From: Citricoccus zhacaiensis
GTDB lineage: Bacteria; Actinomycetota; Actinomycetes; Actinomycetales; Micrococcaceae
Assembly: GCF_014645315.1 (NCBI RefSeq)
Contig: NZ_BMLQ01000013.1
Span: forward strand, 1-50,954
Length of the DNA stretch: 50,954 nt
Reading direction: 5' to 3'
Under the pieces are notes generated by a model. The model was not told where the DNA came from and ran no database searches. It saw nothing but the letters and a program-made list of their open reading frames with translations. The translations under genes were made by a program, and so were the position numbers. Shown here in pieces: positions 40,205 to 48,957 of this stretch (its first letter is position 1; the number at the start of each line of letters is the position of its first letter).

Positions 40205-40911
40205 CCCGGATCGATACCGAGACCAAACGCAAGCTGCGCGAGATGGGAGCCACCGCCCTGCTGGAGTCCCTCGAGGCCCGAGACGAGACCCTCATGCTCG
40301 GCCTCGGCTTCGAGGACCAGGTCAGGCTCGTCGTGGACGAGGCCCACACCTCCTTCACCCATGCCAAGGTCGAGGGTCTGATCCGGCGGGCAGGATTGCG
40401 TTACCCCAACGCTGACCTGCGCCGGTTGGACCTGCTCTCCGAACGTGGCCTGGACCAAGGGGTGATCGCCCAGCTCGGGACGTGTTCGTTCATCGACCGA
40501 CAGCAGAACGTCGTCTTCCAGGGCTTCACCGGCTCTGGGAAGTCGTATCTGGGGTGCGCGTTGGCCAAGCAGGCTTGCCAGCACCGGATCCGGGCGCACT
40601 ACATCCGGATGCCGGACCTGGCCGAGGCCTGGGCCTTGGCCCGGGAAAAGCCCCACGGACAGCGGACCTTCCTGAAGAAATACGCCGCCTTCACCCTTCT
40701 GGTCATCGACGAGTGGTTGCTGGACCACCCAGATGAGGGGATGCGTAGCATGCTGCTGGAGCTGCTCGAGCGTCGGTACGGGAACACCTCGACGGTGTTC
40801 TGCACCCAGTACGCCCAGAAGGACTGGCACCAGCGGCTCGGCTCCTTCAGTCCACGCCGACGCCATCATGGACCGCATCGTGCACAACACCCTCTGGATC
40901 GAGACCGGTAG
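40201..40911 (+). CDS. istB: IS21-family helper ATPase IstB with frameshifted C-terminus
   Basis: AAA+ helper of IstA. 236 residues as read from GTG 40201. Walker A 'FQGFTGSGKSYLGCALAKQA' (about 103-122), Walker B 'FTLLVIDEWLLD' (about 164-175), 'TVFCTQYAQKDWHQRLGS' near the end. After this the frame reads 'FSPRRRHH', while the next frame continues the family sequence 'SVHADAIMDRIVHNTLW' to a stop near 40951. One extra base around 40841-40846 explains it. The protein is probably inactive or impaired. Confidence 0.85.
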   Translation: MTRIDTETKRKLREMGATALLESLEARDETLMLGLGFEDQVRLVVDEAHTSFTHAKVEGLIRRAGLRYPNADLRRLDLLSERGLDQGVIAQLGTCSFIDRQQNVVFQGFTGSGKSYLGCALAKQACQHRIRAHYIRMPDLAEAWALAREKPHGQRTFLKKYAAFTLLVIDEWLLDHPDEGMRSMLLELLERRYGNTSTVFCTQYAQKDWHQRLGSFSPRRRHHGPHRAQHPLDRDR

Positions 40912-41944
40912 CTTCAACATGCGCGAACACACCGCGATAAACGGTCTCTAGAAACCCGTTGAGAGCCGGTGGCTCCCACACCATCAGCCACTGGCTCTCA
41001 ACGGCAATACAGGTGGCTCTGAAAGGCAATACTGGGTGGCTCCCAGACCCTCAAATACTCAGTTCAGCACCTACATCCGGCAATTGACCGTTCTCTTGCC
41101 CGAGAGGAACCGTCGTCGCCGGACGGTGAGCTCGTGGCGAGCATGGGTCCCGACCGCCGCTGTCCGACACCACCGAACCTGCCCACAATGTGTGCGAGAT
41201 TCCACGTCTCCTCACCCCTACCTCGTGGTGTGGTCGCTGCCACTGATGCTCTCCTGCCCCGTCCACCACTGCTGGCTTGAGCACCACGACGGTCCGCCCG
41301 GCCATTACTACGCATGGCGCGACCCATCGAGCGCCCCCGAACCGCAGAGAGCCTCGCTGGCGATCCGGCGCATGGACGACCGGACGTGGCAAGCCCTGAC
41401 AGCCGGAGTAGTCGACCTTCCACGGCATCGCATCCACGCCGGCACGTGGTTCCGGCTGCTGCGCACTGTGGTCGATGAGCTTGGTGCAACCATGAGCGAG
41501 TGCGGTGCCGCGCAGCGGCTGACGCGCGAGGTGTGGCAGCGCGCGGGATATCCCGTGCGAGCCGGTCAAGCGATGTGGCGGCCCTTTGAAGCGCAGACCC
41601 TGCAGAGGCAGACGCGGACCCTCGAAGCCGCAGCCATCGCAATGCGCGTGCTCGAGAACGGTCACCTGACGGGTCTGGGCCGCGATGCCGCATTGTTCCT
41701 CCCGGAACCCGACACCTCTCTTGATCCTGGCAAGCCACTGGTAACAACAGGATGCCCGAAATCCCTTAACGAAGCCCTGCACGACGCCGTCGAGGATGCC
41801 AAGCAGAACCCGGACAGCGCACGCCAGCTATTCAATCTCATGACGCTCTACCGCAGCGACGACGACGAGCACGTCCACCGAGTTCGGAACGATTTCGCCG
41901 AACTTGGCATCCCTCTCGAATTTCTGTCACATTAACTGCTTTTA

Positions 41945-42060
41945 GCGGGGTCTGCACGACATAGAATAAGTAACGGGTAAAGTGACAAATTTTATGTGGC
42001 GGCGATACTTCGGTTCTCATGTCACGTAAACGAACGTATAAATGATGGAGGAGAAACCTG
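41945..42060 (+). other. res site and promoter of the second tniR
   Basis: Between tniQ and tniR. Aligns with 20594-20725 in inverted orientation: shared TGTCACGTAAACGA (42018-42031), GTGACAA and a tract near 41958-41980. This is the expected resolution site; its opposite orientation to the first copy allows inversion of the segment between them. Confidence 0.7.
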
Positions 42061-42684
42061 ATGCTGGTCGGCTACATGCGCGTTTCCAAAGCCGACGGCT
42101 CCCAAGCCACTGACCTGCAGCGCGACGCGCTCCTTGCCGCCGGCATCGAGCCTGCGCAGCTGTATGAAGACAAGGCCTCCGGCAAGAAAGAGGACCGCCC
42201 CGAGCTGGTCTCTTGCCTTCGGTCCCTGCGGGACGGGGACACTCTAATGGTGTGGAAGCTGGACCGGCTCGGTCGGGACCTGCGCCATCTGGTCAACATC
42301 GTCCACGACCTCACCGAGCGCGGCATCGGGCTCAAAGTCCTCACCGGTCAGGGTGCAGCGATCGACACCACCACCGCCTCCGGCAAACTGGTCTTCGGGA
42401 TCTTCGCCGCCCTGGCCGAATTCGAACGCGAACTCATCTCCGAACGAACCATGGCCGGCTTGGCATCGGCCCGCGCCCGGGGCAGAAAAGGCGGCCGGCC
42501 CTACAAAATGACGTCCGCCAAAGTCCGCCTGGCGAAAGCGTCCATGGGTCAGCCCGACACCAAGGTTGGTGATCTCTGCAAAGAACTCGGCATCACCCGG
42601 CAGACGCTGTACCGGCACGTCTCGCCCACTGGAGAACTAAGGCCTGACGGCGCTAAATTGCTCTCCCGAAGCCGGGCGCAGTGA
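42061..42684 (+). CDS. tniR: Serine recombinase/resolvase TniR, second copy
   Basis: Resolves transposition cointegrates at res. 207 residues, catalytic Ser9 in 'MRVSKADG', 'VWKLDRLGRDLRHL' with catalytic arginines, helix-turn-helix 'DLCKELGITRQTLYRHVSP' at the C-terminus. ATG follows GGAGGAG. Very similar to the copy at 19976 but with many synonymous and some amino-acid changes, so they are not a recent duplication. Bases 42685-42912 after it hold nothing I recognise. Confidence 0.92.
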   Translation: MLVGYMRVSKADGSQATDLQRDALLAAGIEPAQLYEDKASGKKEDRPELVSCLRSLRDGDTLMVWKLDRLGRDLRHLVNIVHDLTERGIGLKVLTGQGAAIDTTTASGKLVFGIFAALAEFERELISERTMAGLASARARGRKGGRPYKMTSAKVRLAKASMGQPDTKVGDLCKELGITRQTLYRHVSPTGELRPDGAKLLSRSRAQ

Positions 42685-42912
42685 ATATTGAGTACGACTG
42701 TATGGGCCGGCGCCCAGCGGCACGGAGGGTCCCCTTCACAGGCAGGTGTCTCTCTACCGCTTGCAGGTCCGACACCGCACCCAGTTGCTTGAAATCCAGT
42801 GCCAGGTTTGCTTACTAGTTGCAGATGCGGTTGGTGCATCGATCAACCCCGGTGGCGGTTACGGCACTGGGACAGTCGCTGAGCGCGGTGGAACGAAAGG
42901 AGCGGCGAATCG

Positions 42913-43686
42913 TCAGCCGCCGATGATGCCGATAATGGTGCTCACCGCCACGATGGCGGCGACGGCGAACACGAGGATGGCGAAGGCGGTGCGAACGTGT
43001 TTGCTGTTGAGTTTGTGTGACAGGCGGCTCGCGGCGAGCGAGCCGGCGATGGCGGGAATTGCGAAGGCCAGTGTTGGGACCCAGTCGATGGTGAAGCCGG
43101 TGGCGTGGGCACTGAATCCTGCTGCTGCGTTGATGGTGATGATGACCAGTGATGTTCCGACGGCCTGCGACATCGACAGACCGAGGAACAGCGTCAGTGC
43201 CGGAACGATGAGAAAGCCACCGCCGACGCCGAGCAGTCCGGTGAGAAAACCGATCCCAAGTCCGACGGCGGCTGCCTTGGGTAAGCACGATCGCAGGAAG
43301 GATCCCTGATCGGAGCCACAGTGTCCGGTTATCTCTGGTGTCTTGGTGAGCATCCGGGCCCCGGCGGCCACCATGATGGCGGCGAAGGCGAGAAGGAGCA
43401 CCTCTTCGTTCAGGAGCCGGCCGGCGGCGGCTCCGCCCCATGCCGCTGGAATGCCGGCGGCCCCAACCGGCAGTGCGATACGCCAGCTGATACCGGTGCG
43501 GATACGGGGGATGACGGCGGCTATGGAGGAGAGTCCGACGACGAGTAGTGAGGTGGGGATGGCGTCGTGGGTGCTCATTCCCACGCCGTAGACAAGCGCG
43601 GGAACGGCAATGATGGAACCGCCGGCCCCGACCAGGCCCAGGACCGCTCCGACGAGCAGTCCCAGGGCCAGGGCGGCGGCGATCAT
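42913..43686 (-). CDS. TauE/SafE-family sulfite/sulfur-compound exporter
   Basis: Inner-membrane permease that probably exports sulfite or related products of sulfur detoxification. 257 residues with about eight hydrophobic helices and the two family repeats beginning 'GAVLGLVGAGGSIIAVPALV' and 'GFLTGLLGVGGGFLIVPALT'. It overlaps the rhodanese gene by four bases (ATGA), as the last gene of the minus-strand sulfur operon. In that operon sulfite is the expected product of the persulfide dioxygenase. Confidence 0.92.
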   Translation of the reverse strand: MIAAALALGLLVGAVLGLVGAGGSIIAVPALVYGVGMSTHDAIPTSLLVVGLSSIAAVIPRIRTGISWRIALPVGAAGIPAAWGGAAAGRLLNEEVLLLAFAAIMVAAGARMLTKTPEITGHCGSDQGSFLRSCLPKAAAVGLGIGFLTGLLGVGGGFLIVPALTLFLGLSMSQAVGTSLVIITINAAAGFSAHATGFTIDWVPTLAFAIPAIAGSLAASRLSHKLNSKHVRTAFAILVFAVAAIVAVSTIIGIIGG

Positions 43687-44306
43687 GAAGCCTGGGTCTG
43701 CGGTGCCGGTCCCCGGGAGGGCAGTTGCAGGATGACTGCTTCGCGGGTTGGCTCCTGAGCCGCGCGGTTCCAGGGCATTGCGGCCAGTGCTTTGCCCATG
43801 GCGCAGGTGTTGGTCGCGGCGGAGAAGGTCAGTCCGGTGCCGATGGCCCCGGCGAGCATGCGGAATTTCGGTGAGAGGAACTTGCCGCCGGCGAGCCCGG
43901 TCACGACGAGGGAGCCGGCGACCAGGCGGACCTGGCGTTCGAGGTCCCAGCGTTGGGTGCCGTGGACGACGTCGCCGCCGGCGGCCGCGTAGGCGGGAAT
44001 GCCTCCGGTCAATACATGGGCGGCTTCCACGCCGGCGCCGTTGAGGCGCTGCCGTGCCTGTTCGGCACGCGTGCCGGATTGGCAGACCAGTACGGTGCGT
44101 CGGCCGAGCCGCCCTGCGAGCTCATCGGCGTGTTCGGAGAGCAGCGGCAGCGGCACGTTGTATGAGCCGCGGATATGCACCGTTTCGAATTCGGCTCCGC
44201 TGCGCACGTCCAACACGATCAGGTCATCGTCGGTGTCGATCCAGGACTGCAGCGTTGCCGCGCCCACGGTATCGATCGTGGGTTTAGGTTGTGTTGAAGT
44301 AGTCAT
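43683..44306 (-). CDS. Rhodanese-DUF2892 membrane sulfurtransferase
   Basis: Sulfurtransferase moving sulfane sulfur through an active-site cysteine. 207 residues from ATG 44306 (AAAGGAAAG upstream; TTG 44324 rejected). The rhodanese domain (about 10-110) has 'LDVRSGAEFETVHIRGSYNV' and the active loop 'CQSGTRA'. The C-terminal part (about 120-185) has two hydrophobic helices of the DUF2892 type, anchoring it in the membrane. The length and fusion are familiar from sulfur-detoxification operons. Confidence 0.9.
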   Translation of the reverse strand: MTTSTQPKPTIDTVGAATLQSWIDTDDDLIVLDVRSGAEFETVHIRGSYNVPLPLLSEHADELAGRLGRRTVLVCQSGTRAEQARQRLNGAGVEAAHVLTGGIPAYAAAGGDVVHGTQRWDLERQVRLVAGSLVVTGLAGGKFLSPKFRMLAGAIGTGLTFSAATNTCAMGKALAAMPWNRAAQEPTREAVILQLPSRGPAPQTQAS

Positions 44307-44384
44307 ACTTTCCTTTGTGCTCAAGGTGTCCCCGCCGCCGGCAAGGACCGGCAGCGGACCGCCGGGATGGGTGGATGCGCCTTT

Positions 44385-44687
44385 TTAGGGCTTGTGGGTG
44401 GGTCGACCTTCGGTTTCCCAGGCGGTCATGCCGCCGGCCATCGTGTCTGCGCGGAAACCTGCGACCAGCAGGTCCACGGCCGCGTGGGCGCTTCGGTTTC
44501 CGCTGGCGCAGACGGTGATGACCGGCCGGCCCGCATCGAGTTCTCCAAGACGGGATGCCAGTTGGCCGAGCGGGATGTGCACTGCGCCGGGGATCATGCC
44601 TTCGGCGGTTTCAGCCTCTTCACGTACGTCCAGGATGGTCGCAGTATTGCGGCGTGCATTGGCCTCTGCGGTGGTGATTTCGGACAT
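44385..44687 (-). CDS. Single-domain rhodanese
   Basis: Cytosolic sulfurtransferase, 100 residues from ATG 44687 (AAGGAAA upstream). 'ILDVREEAETAEGMIPGAVH' and active loop 'CASGNRS' are typical; the Cys is the sulfur carrier. The frame is open to 44774, but this extension overlaps the end of the cstB-like gene. Third gene of the minus-strand operon, likely shuttling persulfide sulfur between the other proteins. Confidence 0.9.
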   Translation of the reverse strand: MSEITTAEANARRNTATILDVREEAETAEGMIPGAVHIPLGQLASRLGELDAGRPVITVCASGNRSAHAAVDLLVAGFRADTMAGGMTAWETEGRPTHKP

Positions 44688-44727
44688 GGCGGTATTTCCT
44701 TTCCGGTGATGGTGCTGCCCGGTGTTC

Positions 44728-46107
44728 TTAGGCGTTGGATGGTTCGTGAGTGGCTGTCCAGGCGCTGTAGCCACCGGTCAGATCCTTAACGTTGGTGTGG
44801 CCGAGGGCTCGCAGGGTGCTGGCGCCGACGCTGGAGCGCCACCCGCCGGCGCAGTGTACGAGGACGGGCCGGTCCGCGGGGACTTCGTTGTGGCGCTGCG
44901 CCAGTTCTGCCAACGGAATCCGCACGGAACCGGGCACCGCGCCGTCTTCGATTTCACCGGGATTGCGGACATCGAGAACCGTGGCCCCTTCGTTTTGGCG
45001 TTCTGTGTCGAAGGTTTCGACGTCGACGCGTTCTCCCCGCTGGACAATGTCGCCGAGTTCGGTGAAGGCGCGTGCCGGTTCGTTGAGGTAACCGGCCACC
45101 CGGTCGAAGCCGATCCGGCCCAGCCGCATCGCGGCCTCTTCTTCACGTGACGCGTGGGTGATAAGGACGATCTCCTCATCTGATCCGATGACCATGCCGG
45201 CCGTCTCGGCGAAGCGTCCGTCGAGTCCGACGTTGAGAGATCCGGCGAGGTGGCCTTCGGCGAAGTCCTCCGGTGAGCGGGTGTCGAGGATCCGAGCGCC
45301 GCGGGCGGCGGCATCCTGCAGGTCCCGTACGGACAGTGCACGGAGGTCACTGGCGGCGCCGATCAAGGGGCGGTCCTGACGGTTCAGTACGGCATCGACG
45401 GCAAAGTACTCCGGGATGGCCGGCTGTCCACTGCGGATCATGGCAACGAATTCGTCTTCACCCATCGGCTGGACGGAGAGGTTCATCATCCGCTGCGCAC
45501 CGATAGTGGACTCGAGTTCATCCGAAAGGTTTTTGCCGCATGCGGAACCGGCGCCGTGGGCCGGCAGCACACGCACGTCGTCGGGAAGCTTCATCAGCAC
45601 ATCATGGATCGACGCGTAAAGGGCACGTGCCAGCTCGTCCGGGTCGGCGCCGACGGCGGCAGCCAGGTCGGGGCGGCCGACATCGCCGATGAACAATGCA
45701 TCGCCGGTGAGTACCGCATCCGGGCTCGCACCGGACTGTTCGCGTACCAGTACGCTGATCGACTCCCAGGTGTGCCCGGGAGTCTCCAGGATCTCGAGTT
45801 CGACCTCACCGAGGGAGACCTTATCGCCGTGGCTGAAGGTGCGGATCTCGTATTCGGTTTCTGCTCGGCGGCCGTAGCCGATCCATGCGCCGGTGGCCTG
45901 GGCGAGTTCAAGGTGGCCGGCGACGAAGTCGGCGTGGAAGTGGGTATTGATCACCCCGGTGATCGTCAGGTTGTTCGCCGCCGCGTCGGCGAGGTACTCG
46001 CCAATGTCGCGCCGCGGATCGACGACGACCGCCTGACCGCTTCTCTCATCGCCGATCAGGTAGGAGCCATGGGACAGGCAGCCGAGGTAGTACTGATTCA
46101 CGATCAT
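44728..46107 (-). CDS. cstB: CstB-like persulfide dioxygenase-rhodanese fusion
   Basis: Oxidises low-molecular-weight persulfide and forms thiosulfate. 459 residues from ATG 46107 (TTGGAGGAC upstream). Metallo-beta-lactamase dioxygenase domain (about 1-235): 'THFHADFVAGH', 'PGHTWES', 'LTGDALFIGDVGRPDL' with the Fe-ligand Asp. Then a rhodanese-like domain (about 260-350) whose loop 'THASREEEAAMR' lacks Cys, a pseudorhodanese, and a C-terminal rhodanese with 'HCAGGWRSS'. This three-part order is that of Staphylococcus CstB. It is divergent from the CstR gene with two operators between. Confidence 0.92.
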   Translation of the reverse strand: MIVNQYYLGCLSHGSYLIGDERSGQAVVVDPRRDIGEYLADAAANNLTITGVINTHFHADFVAGHLELAQATGAWIGYGRRAETEYEIRTFSHGDKVSLGEVELEILETPGHTWESISVLVREQSGASPDAVLTGDALFIGDVGRPDLAAAVGADPDELARALYASIHDVLMKLPDDVRVLPAHGAGSACGKNLSDELESTIGAQRMMNLSVQPMGEDEFVAMIRSGQPAIPEYFAVDAVLNRQDRPLIGAASDLRALSVRDLQDAAARGARILDTRSPEDFAEGHLAGSLNVGLDGRFAETAGMVIGSDEEIVLITHASREEEAAMRLGRIGFDRVAGYLNEPARAFTELGDIVQRGERVDVETFDTERQNEGATVLDVRNPGEIEDGAVPGSVRIPLAELAQRHNEVPADRPVLVHCAGGWRSSVGASTLRALGHTNVKDLTGGYSAWTATHEPSNA

Positions 46108-46156
46108 TATCGTCCTCCAAAGGATTGTCGTTGGTGGGAATGAAGCCAGTCTTACA

Positions 46157-46489
<333 letters not shown>

Positions 46490-46552
46490 CAGCACCCCCG
46501 CCCGCACGAATCGTCAAGCAGCACTGCAGGTACAACCAGCAAGGAGCAGCAG

Positions 46553-46972
46553 ATGAGCTACACCCACACGATCACCGTCGACCTTTCCTACACCGACGCC
46601 GTGGAACGGACCAAGGAGGCCCTCTCTGAACAGGGGTTCGGCGTCCTGTCGGAAATCGACGTCCGCTCCACCTTCGAGAGCAAGCTGGGCGCTGAGGCCG
46701 CAGAGGCGCTCGGCGATTACGTCATCCTGGGTGCCTGCAACCCCGGCCTGGCCCAGCGCGGCCTCACCGCCGAGCCGGATCTGGGGGCGCTGCTGCCGTG
46801 CAACGTCGTCGTGCGCCGCGGCCCATCAGCCGGCACCACGGTGGTCCAAGCCATTGACCCGCAAACCATGGTCGAGCTCAGCGACACCGATGCTGTCCGC
46901 GAAGTGGCCGACGATGCCGATACCCGGCTGCGCGCCGCATTAGCTCAATTGCCGGCCGCCGCCGGAGCGTAG
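46553..46972 (+). CDS. DUF302 domain protein
   Basis: 139 residues, single DUF302 domain ('YTDAVERTKEALSEQGFGVL', 'YVILGACNPGLAQRGL', 'LLPCNVVVRR'). The 'GACNP' and 'LPCN' cysteines are typical of the family. No signal peptide. DUF302 proteins often accompany sulfur-oxidation and CsoR-family genes, but no activity is established. ATG after AAGGAGC. Lies between cstR and the second MBL gene, 50-60 bp from each, as part of the same operon. Confidence 0.88.
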   Translation: MSYTHTITVDLSYTDAVERTKEALSEQGFGVLSEIDVRSTFESKLGAEAAEALGDYVILGACNPGLAQRGLTAEPDLGALLPCNVVVRRGPSAGTTVVQAIDPQTMVELSDTDAVREVADDADTRLRAALAQLPAAAGA

Positions 46973-47025
46973 GAACCCCACCTATTCCATCAGCGTGAAC
47001 AGTGCCCATAGTGAAGGAGCATCCC

Positions 47026-48381
47026 ATGGACGTCATCACGATCGACACCCCGCAACTGGGCGACCGCAGCTACCTGGTCCACGACGGCACGAGTGCACTG
47101 GTGATCGACCCGCAGCGCGATACCGACCGGCTCGAAGCCGCCGTCCGGAATGCGGGGGTGAAAATCACCCACGTTGCCGAAACCCACATCCACAACGACT
47201 ACCTCACCGGCGGGCTGATGCTCGCCAAGGCTCACGGGGCAGAGTATCTGGTCAACGCCGCCGACCCCGTCGACTACGAACGGACCCCGGTTGCCGACGG
47301 GGAGGTCTTCCAAGTCGGCGATCTATCCGTCAAGGCGGTGGCCACGCCCGGGCACACCCACACCCACCTGTCCTATATCGTCAGCGATGGTCAAGGGCAG
47401 GCGGTTTTCTCCGGAGGGAGTCTGCTGTATGGCTCCGTTGGGCGCACCGACCTGGTCAGCGACGATGACACCGAGACCCTCACCCGGAACCAGTACGCCT
47501 CGGCGCGGCGGCTCGTTGCCGAAGCCGTCCAGGACGCCCCGCTGTATCCCACCCATGGGTTCGGTTCCTTCTGCTCCAGCGGACCTGCCGCCCAGGTTGA
47601 TTCGTCCACTATCGGCGAGCAGGCCCGGGACAACCATGCTCTGACAGATCCGGACGAGGACCACTTCGTTTCGGAATTGATCGCCAACCTCAGCGCTTAC
47701 CCTGCCTACTACGCACACATGAGCCCCCTGAACATTGAAGGCCCCGGTCCCGCGGACCTGACAGTGCCAGAGTCGGTCGACGCCGGCGAACTCGGCCGCC
47801 GCCTCAACGACGGCGAATGGGTCATCGACCTGCGCAACCGGGTCGCTTTCGCCAGCAACCATCTGGATGGGTCCGTCAGTTTCGAATATGGCGACGGGTC
47901 CAGCTTCACCGGATATTTGGGCTGGGTGCTGCCCTGGAACGACAAACTGACACTGCTCGGTACGCACGAAGATGTGGAGAACGCGATCCGGGACCTGTCC
48001 CGGATCGGCATCGATTCCCCCGATACTGCCACCGGCGGCGGCCCGGCCGAATGGGCCCATGGAGTGCCAACCGCCAAGTATCCCCGGGTTGGCTGGGATG
48101 AGGTTCCCCGCGGCAGCACCGGTGACGAAGTCATTCTTGACGTGCGGCGCACCGACGAGTTCGAAACCTCCCACATTCGAGGGGCCGTCAACATCCCCGT
48201 CCATGACCTGCCGTCCCGGATGGGCGACGTCCCGCCACAGCGGCTGTGGGTGCACTGCGCCTCCGGCTACCGTTCCGGCATCGCCGCGAGCCTGCTGCAG
48301 CGCGCCGGCAAAGACGTGGTCCACATCGACGCCATGTTCAACGAGGCCGAAAGTGTCGGCCTGCCCATGGCCGAATCGTAA
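47026..48381 (+). CDS. MBL-fold/rhodanese fusion, persulfide dioxygenase-like
   Basis: 451 residues from ATG 47026 (AAGGAGC upstream). The N-terminal metallo-beta-lactamase domain (about 1-240) has 'ETHIHNDYLTGG' and 'PGHTHTHLSY'. The position of the third Fe ligand reads 'FSGGSLLYGSVGRTDL', Gly instead of the Asp seen in 'TGDALL' of the CstB-like protein. A middle rhodanese-like domain ('VIDLRNRVAFASNHLDGSV') lacks an active Cys. The C-terminal rhodanese has 'HCASGYRSG'. Actinobacteria often have this variant. It is probably a sulfurtransferase or an atypical dioxygenase; its activity is less sure than that of CstB. Confidence 0.88.
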   Translation: MDVITIDTPQLGDRSYLVHDGTSALVIDPQRDTDRLEAAVRNAGVKITHVAETHIHNDYLTGGLMLAKAHGAEYLVNAADPVDYERTPVADGEVFQVGDLSVKAVATPGHTHTHLSYIVSDGQGQAVFSGGSLLYGSVGRTDLVSDDDTETLTRNQYASARRLVAEAVQDAPLYPTHGFGSFCSSGPAAQVDSSTIGEQARDNHALTDPDEDHFVSELIANLSAYPAYYAHMSPLNIEGPGPADLTVPESVDAGELGRRLNDGEWVIDLRNRVAFASNHLDGSVSFEYGDGSSFTGYLGWVLPWNDKLTLLGTHEDVENAIRDLSRIGIDSPDTATGGGPAEWAHGVPTAKYPRVGWDEVPRGSTGDEVILDVRRTDEFETSHIRGAVNIPVHDLPSRMGDVPPQRLWVHCASGYRSGIAASLLQRAGKDVVHIDAMFNEAESVGLPMAES

Positions 48382-48690
48382 CCGCTCCTCACAGCGACAG
48401 CCTTCGCGCTGGCTCACCAGGCTCTGCTGTTCCGTGCCCGATTCGCTGCTGCTGCGCTTCGGACAGGCCCAGCCCGGTTAGCGACCGCGATCGAAGAAGC
48501 CACCGAAGCTGGGATCGCCGCCGTCTCCATCGGCGGGGCCCCTGCAGCACACGGTCCATCCCGGTGGTGGTGAGCAGGAAATGCCCGCTGCCCAAGGCTT
48601 GAGAGGTCAAAACTGGGTTGACACATACCGGCAAGAGACACATAGGACTGAAGATCTGACCATGCACGACCAGAGAGAAGGAGCACGATC
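48382..48690 (+). other. Intergenic stretch with decayed coding trace and a promoter
   Basis: From about 48400 to 48570 a frame without a start reads as short helical sequence ('AIEEATEAGIAAVSIGG'), perhaps the rest of a lost gene. TTGACA at 48618-48623, a 17-base spacer and CATAGG/TAGGAC at 48641-48648 look like a sigma-70-type promoter for the SHOCT-MCO pair. Confidence 0.45.
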
Positions 48691-48957
48691 ATGATGAACG
48701 GCGGCGGTATGGGTGGTATGGGATTGATGTGGGTCTTCGGGCTGCTGGTGCTCGCCGGGGTAATCGTGCTGGTGGTCGTGCTGGTAAAGACCCTCTCCGG
48801 CAGATCCTCGAACACCGGCGCACCCGATCACGGTCGTGCCCCCGGCGCGGATCCTGGCCGGGGGCGGGAGATCCTCCAGGAGCGCTACGCCCGCGGCGAG
48901 TTGAGCGCCGAGGAGTACCGCGAACGGTTGCAGACCCTCGAAGATGACGGCCGGTGA
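48691..48957 (+). CDS. SHOCT-domain small membrane protein
   Basis: 88 residues: a Gly/Met-rich start ('MMNGGGMGGMGLMW'), one hydrophobic helix (about 11-34) and a C-terminal SHOCT motif ('ILQERYARGELSAEEYRERL', about 61-80). ATG after GAAGGAGC. Such small proteins often precede multicopper oxidases in copper-resistance operons; the role is unknown, maybe assembly or membrane recruitment. The stop overlaps the oxidase start (GTGA). Confidence 0.88.
   Translation: MMNGGGMGGMGLMWVFGLLVLAGVIVLVVVLVKTLSGRSSNTGAPDHGRAPGADPGRGREILQERYARGELSAEEYRERLQTLEDDGR

Larger units (their letters stand above)
38470..41061 (+). mobile_element. IS21-family insertion sequence in tniQ
   Basis: Ends start TGAATATT.. 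(38470) and finish ..AATACTCA (41061), each followed inward by repeats of the form GAGCC-ACC and TATTG. The 4-bp target repeat GTTC lies on both sides (38466-38469, 41062-41065). Removing it restores the tniQ frame. It carries istA and istB; istB has a C-terminal frameshift. About 2.6 kb. Confidence 0.88.
38185..41935 (+). pseudogene. tniQ: tniQ, interrupted by IS21-family element
   Basis: TniQ is required for Tn5053-type transposition. The first 95 codons (GTG 38185 to 38469) end at 'GPDAF'; after the IS (38470-41061) and one GTTC repeat, the frame continues from 41066 with 'STYIRQLTVLLPERN' to the TAA at 41935. The joined protein would be 384 residues. Zinc-binding cysteines 'RTCPQCVRD' and 'LSCPVHHCW' are in the second part. 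Now truncated after the insertion. Confidence 0.88.
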
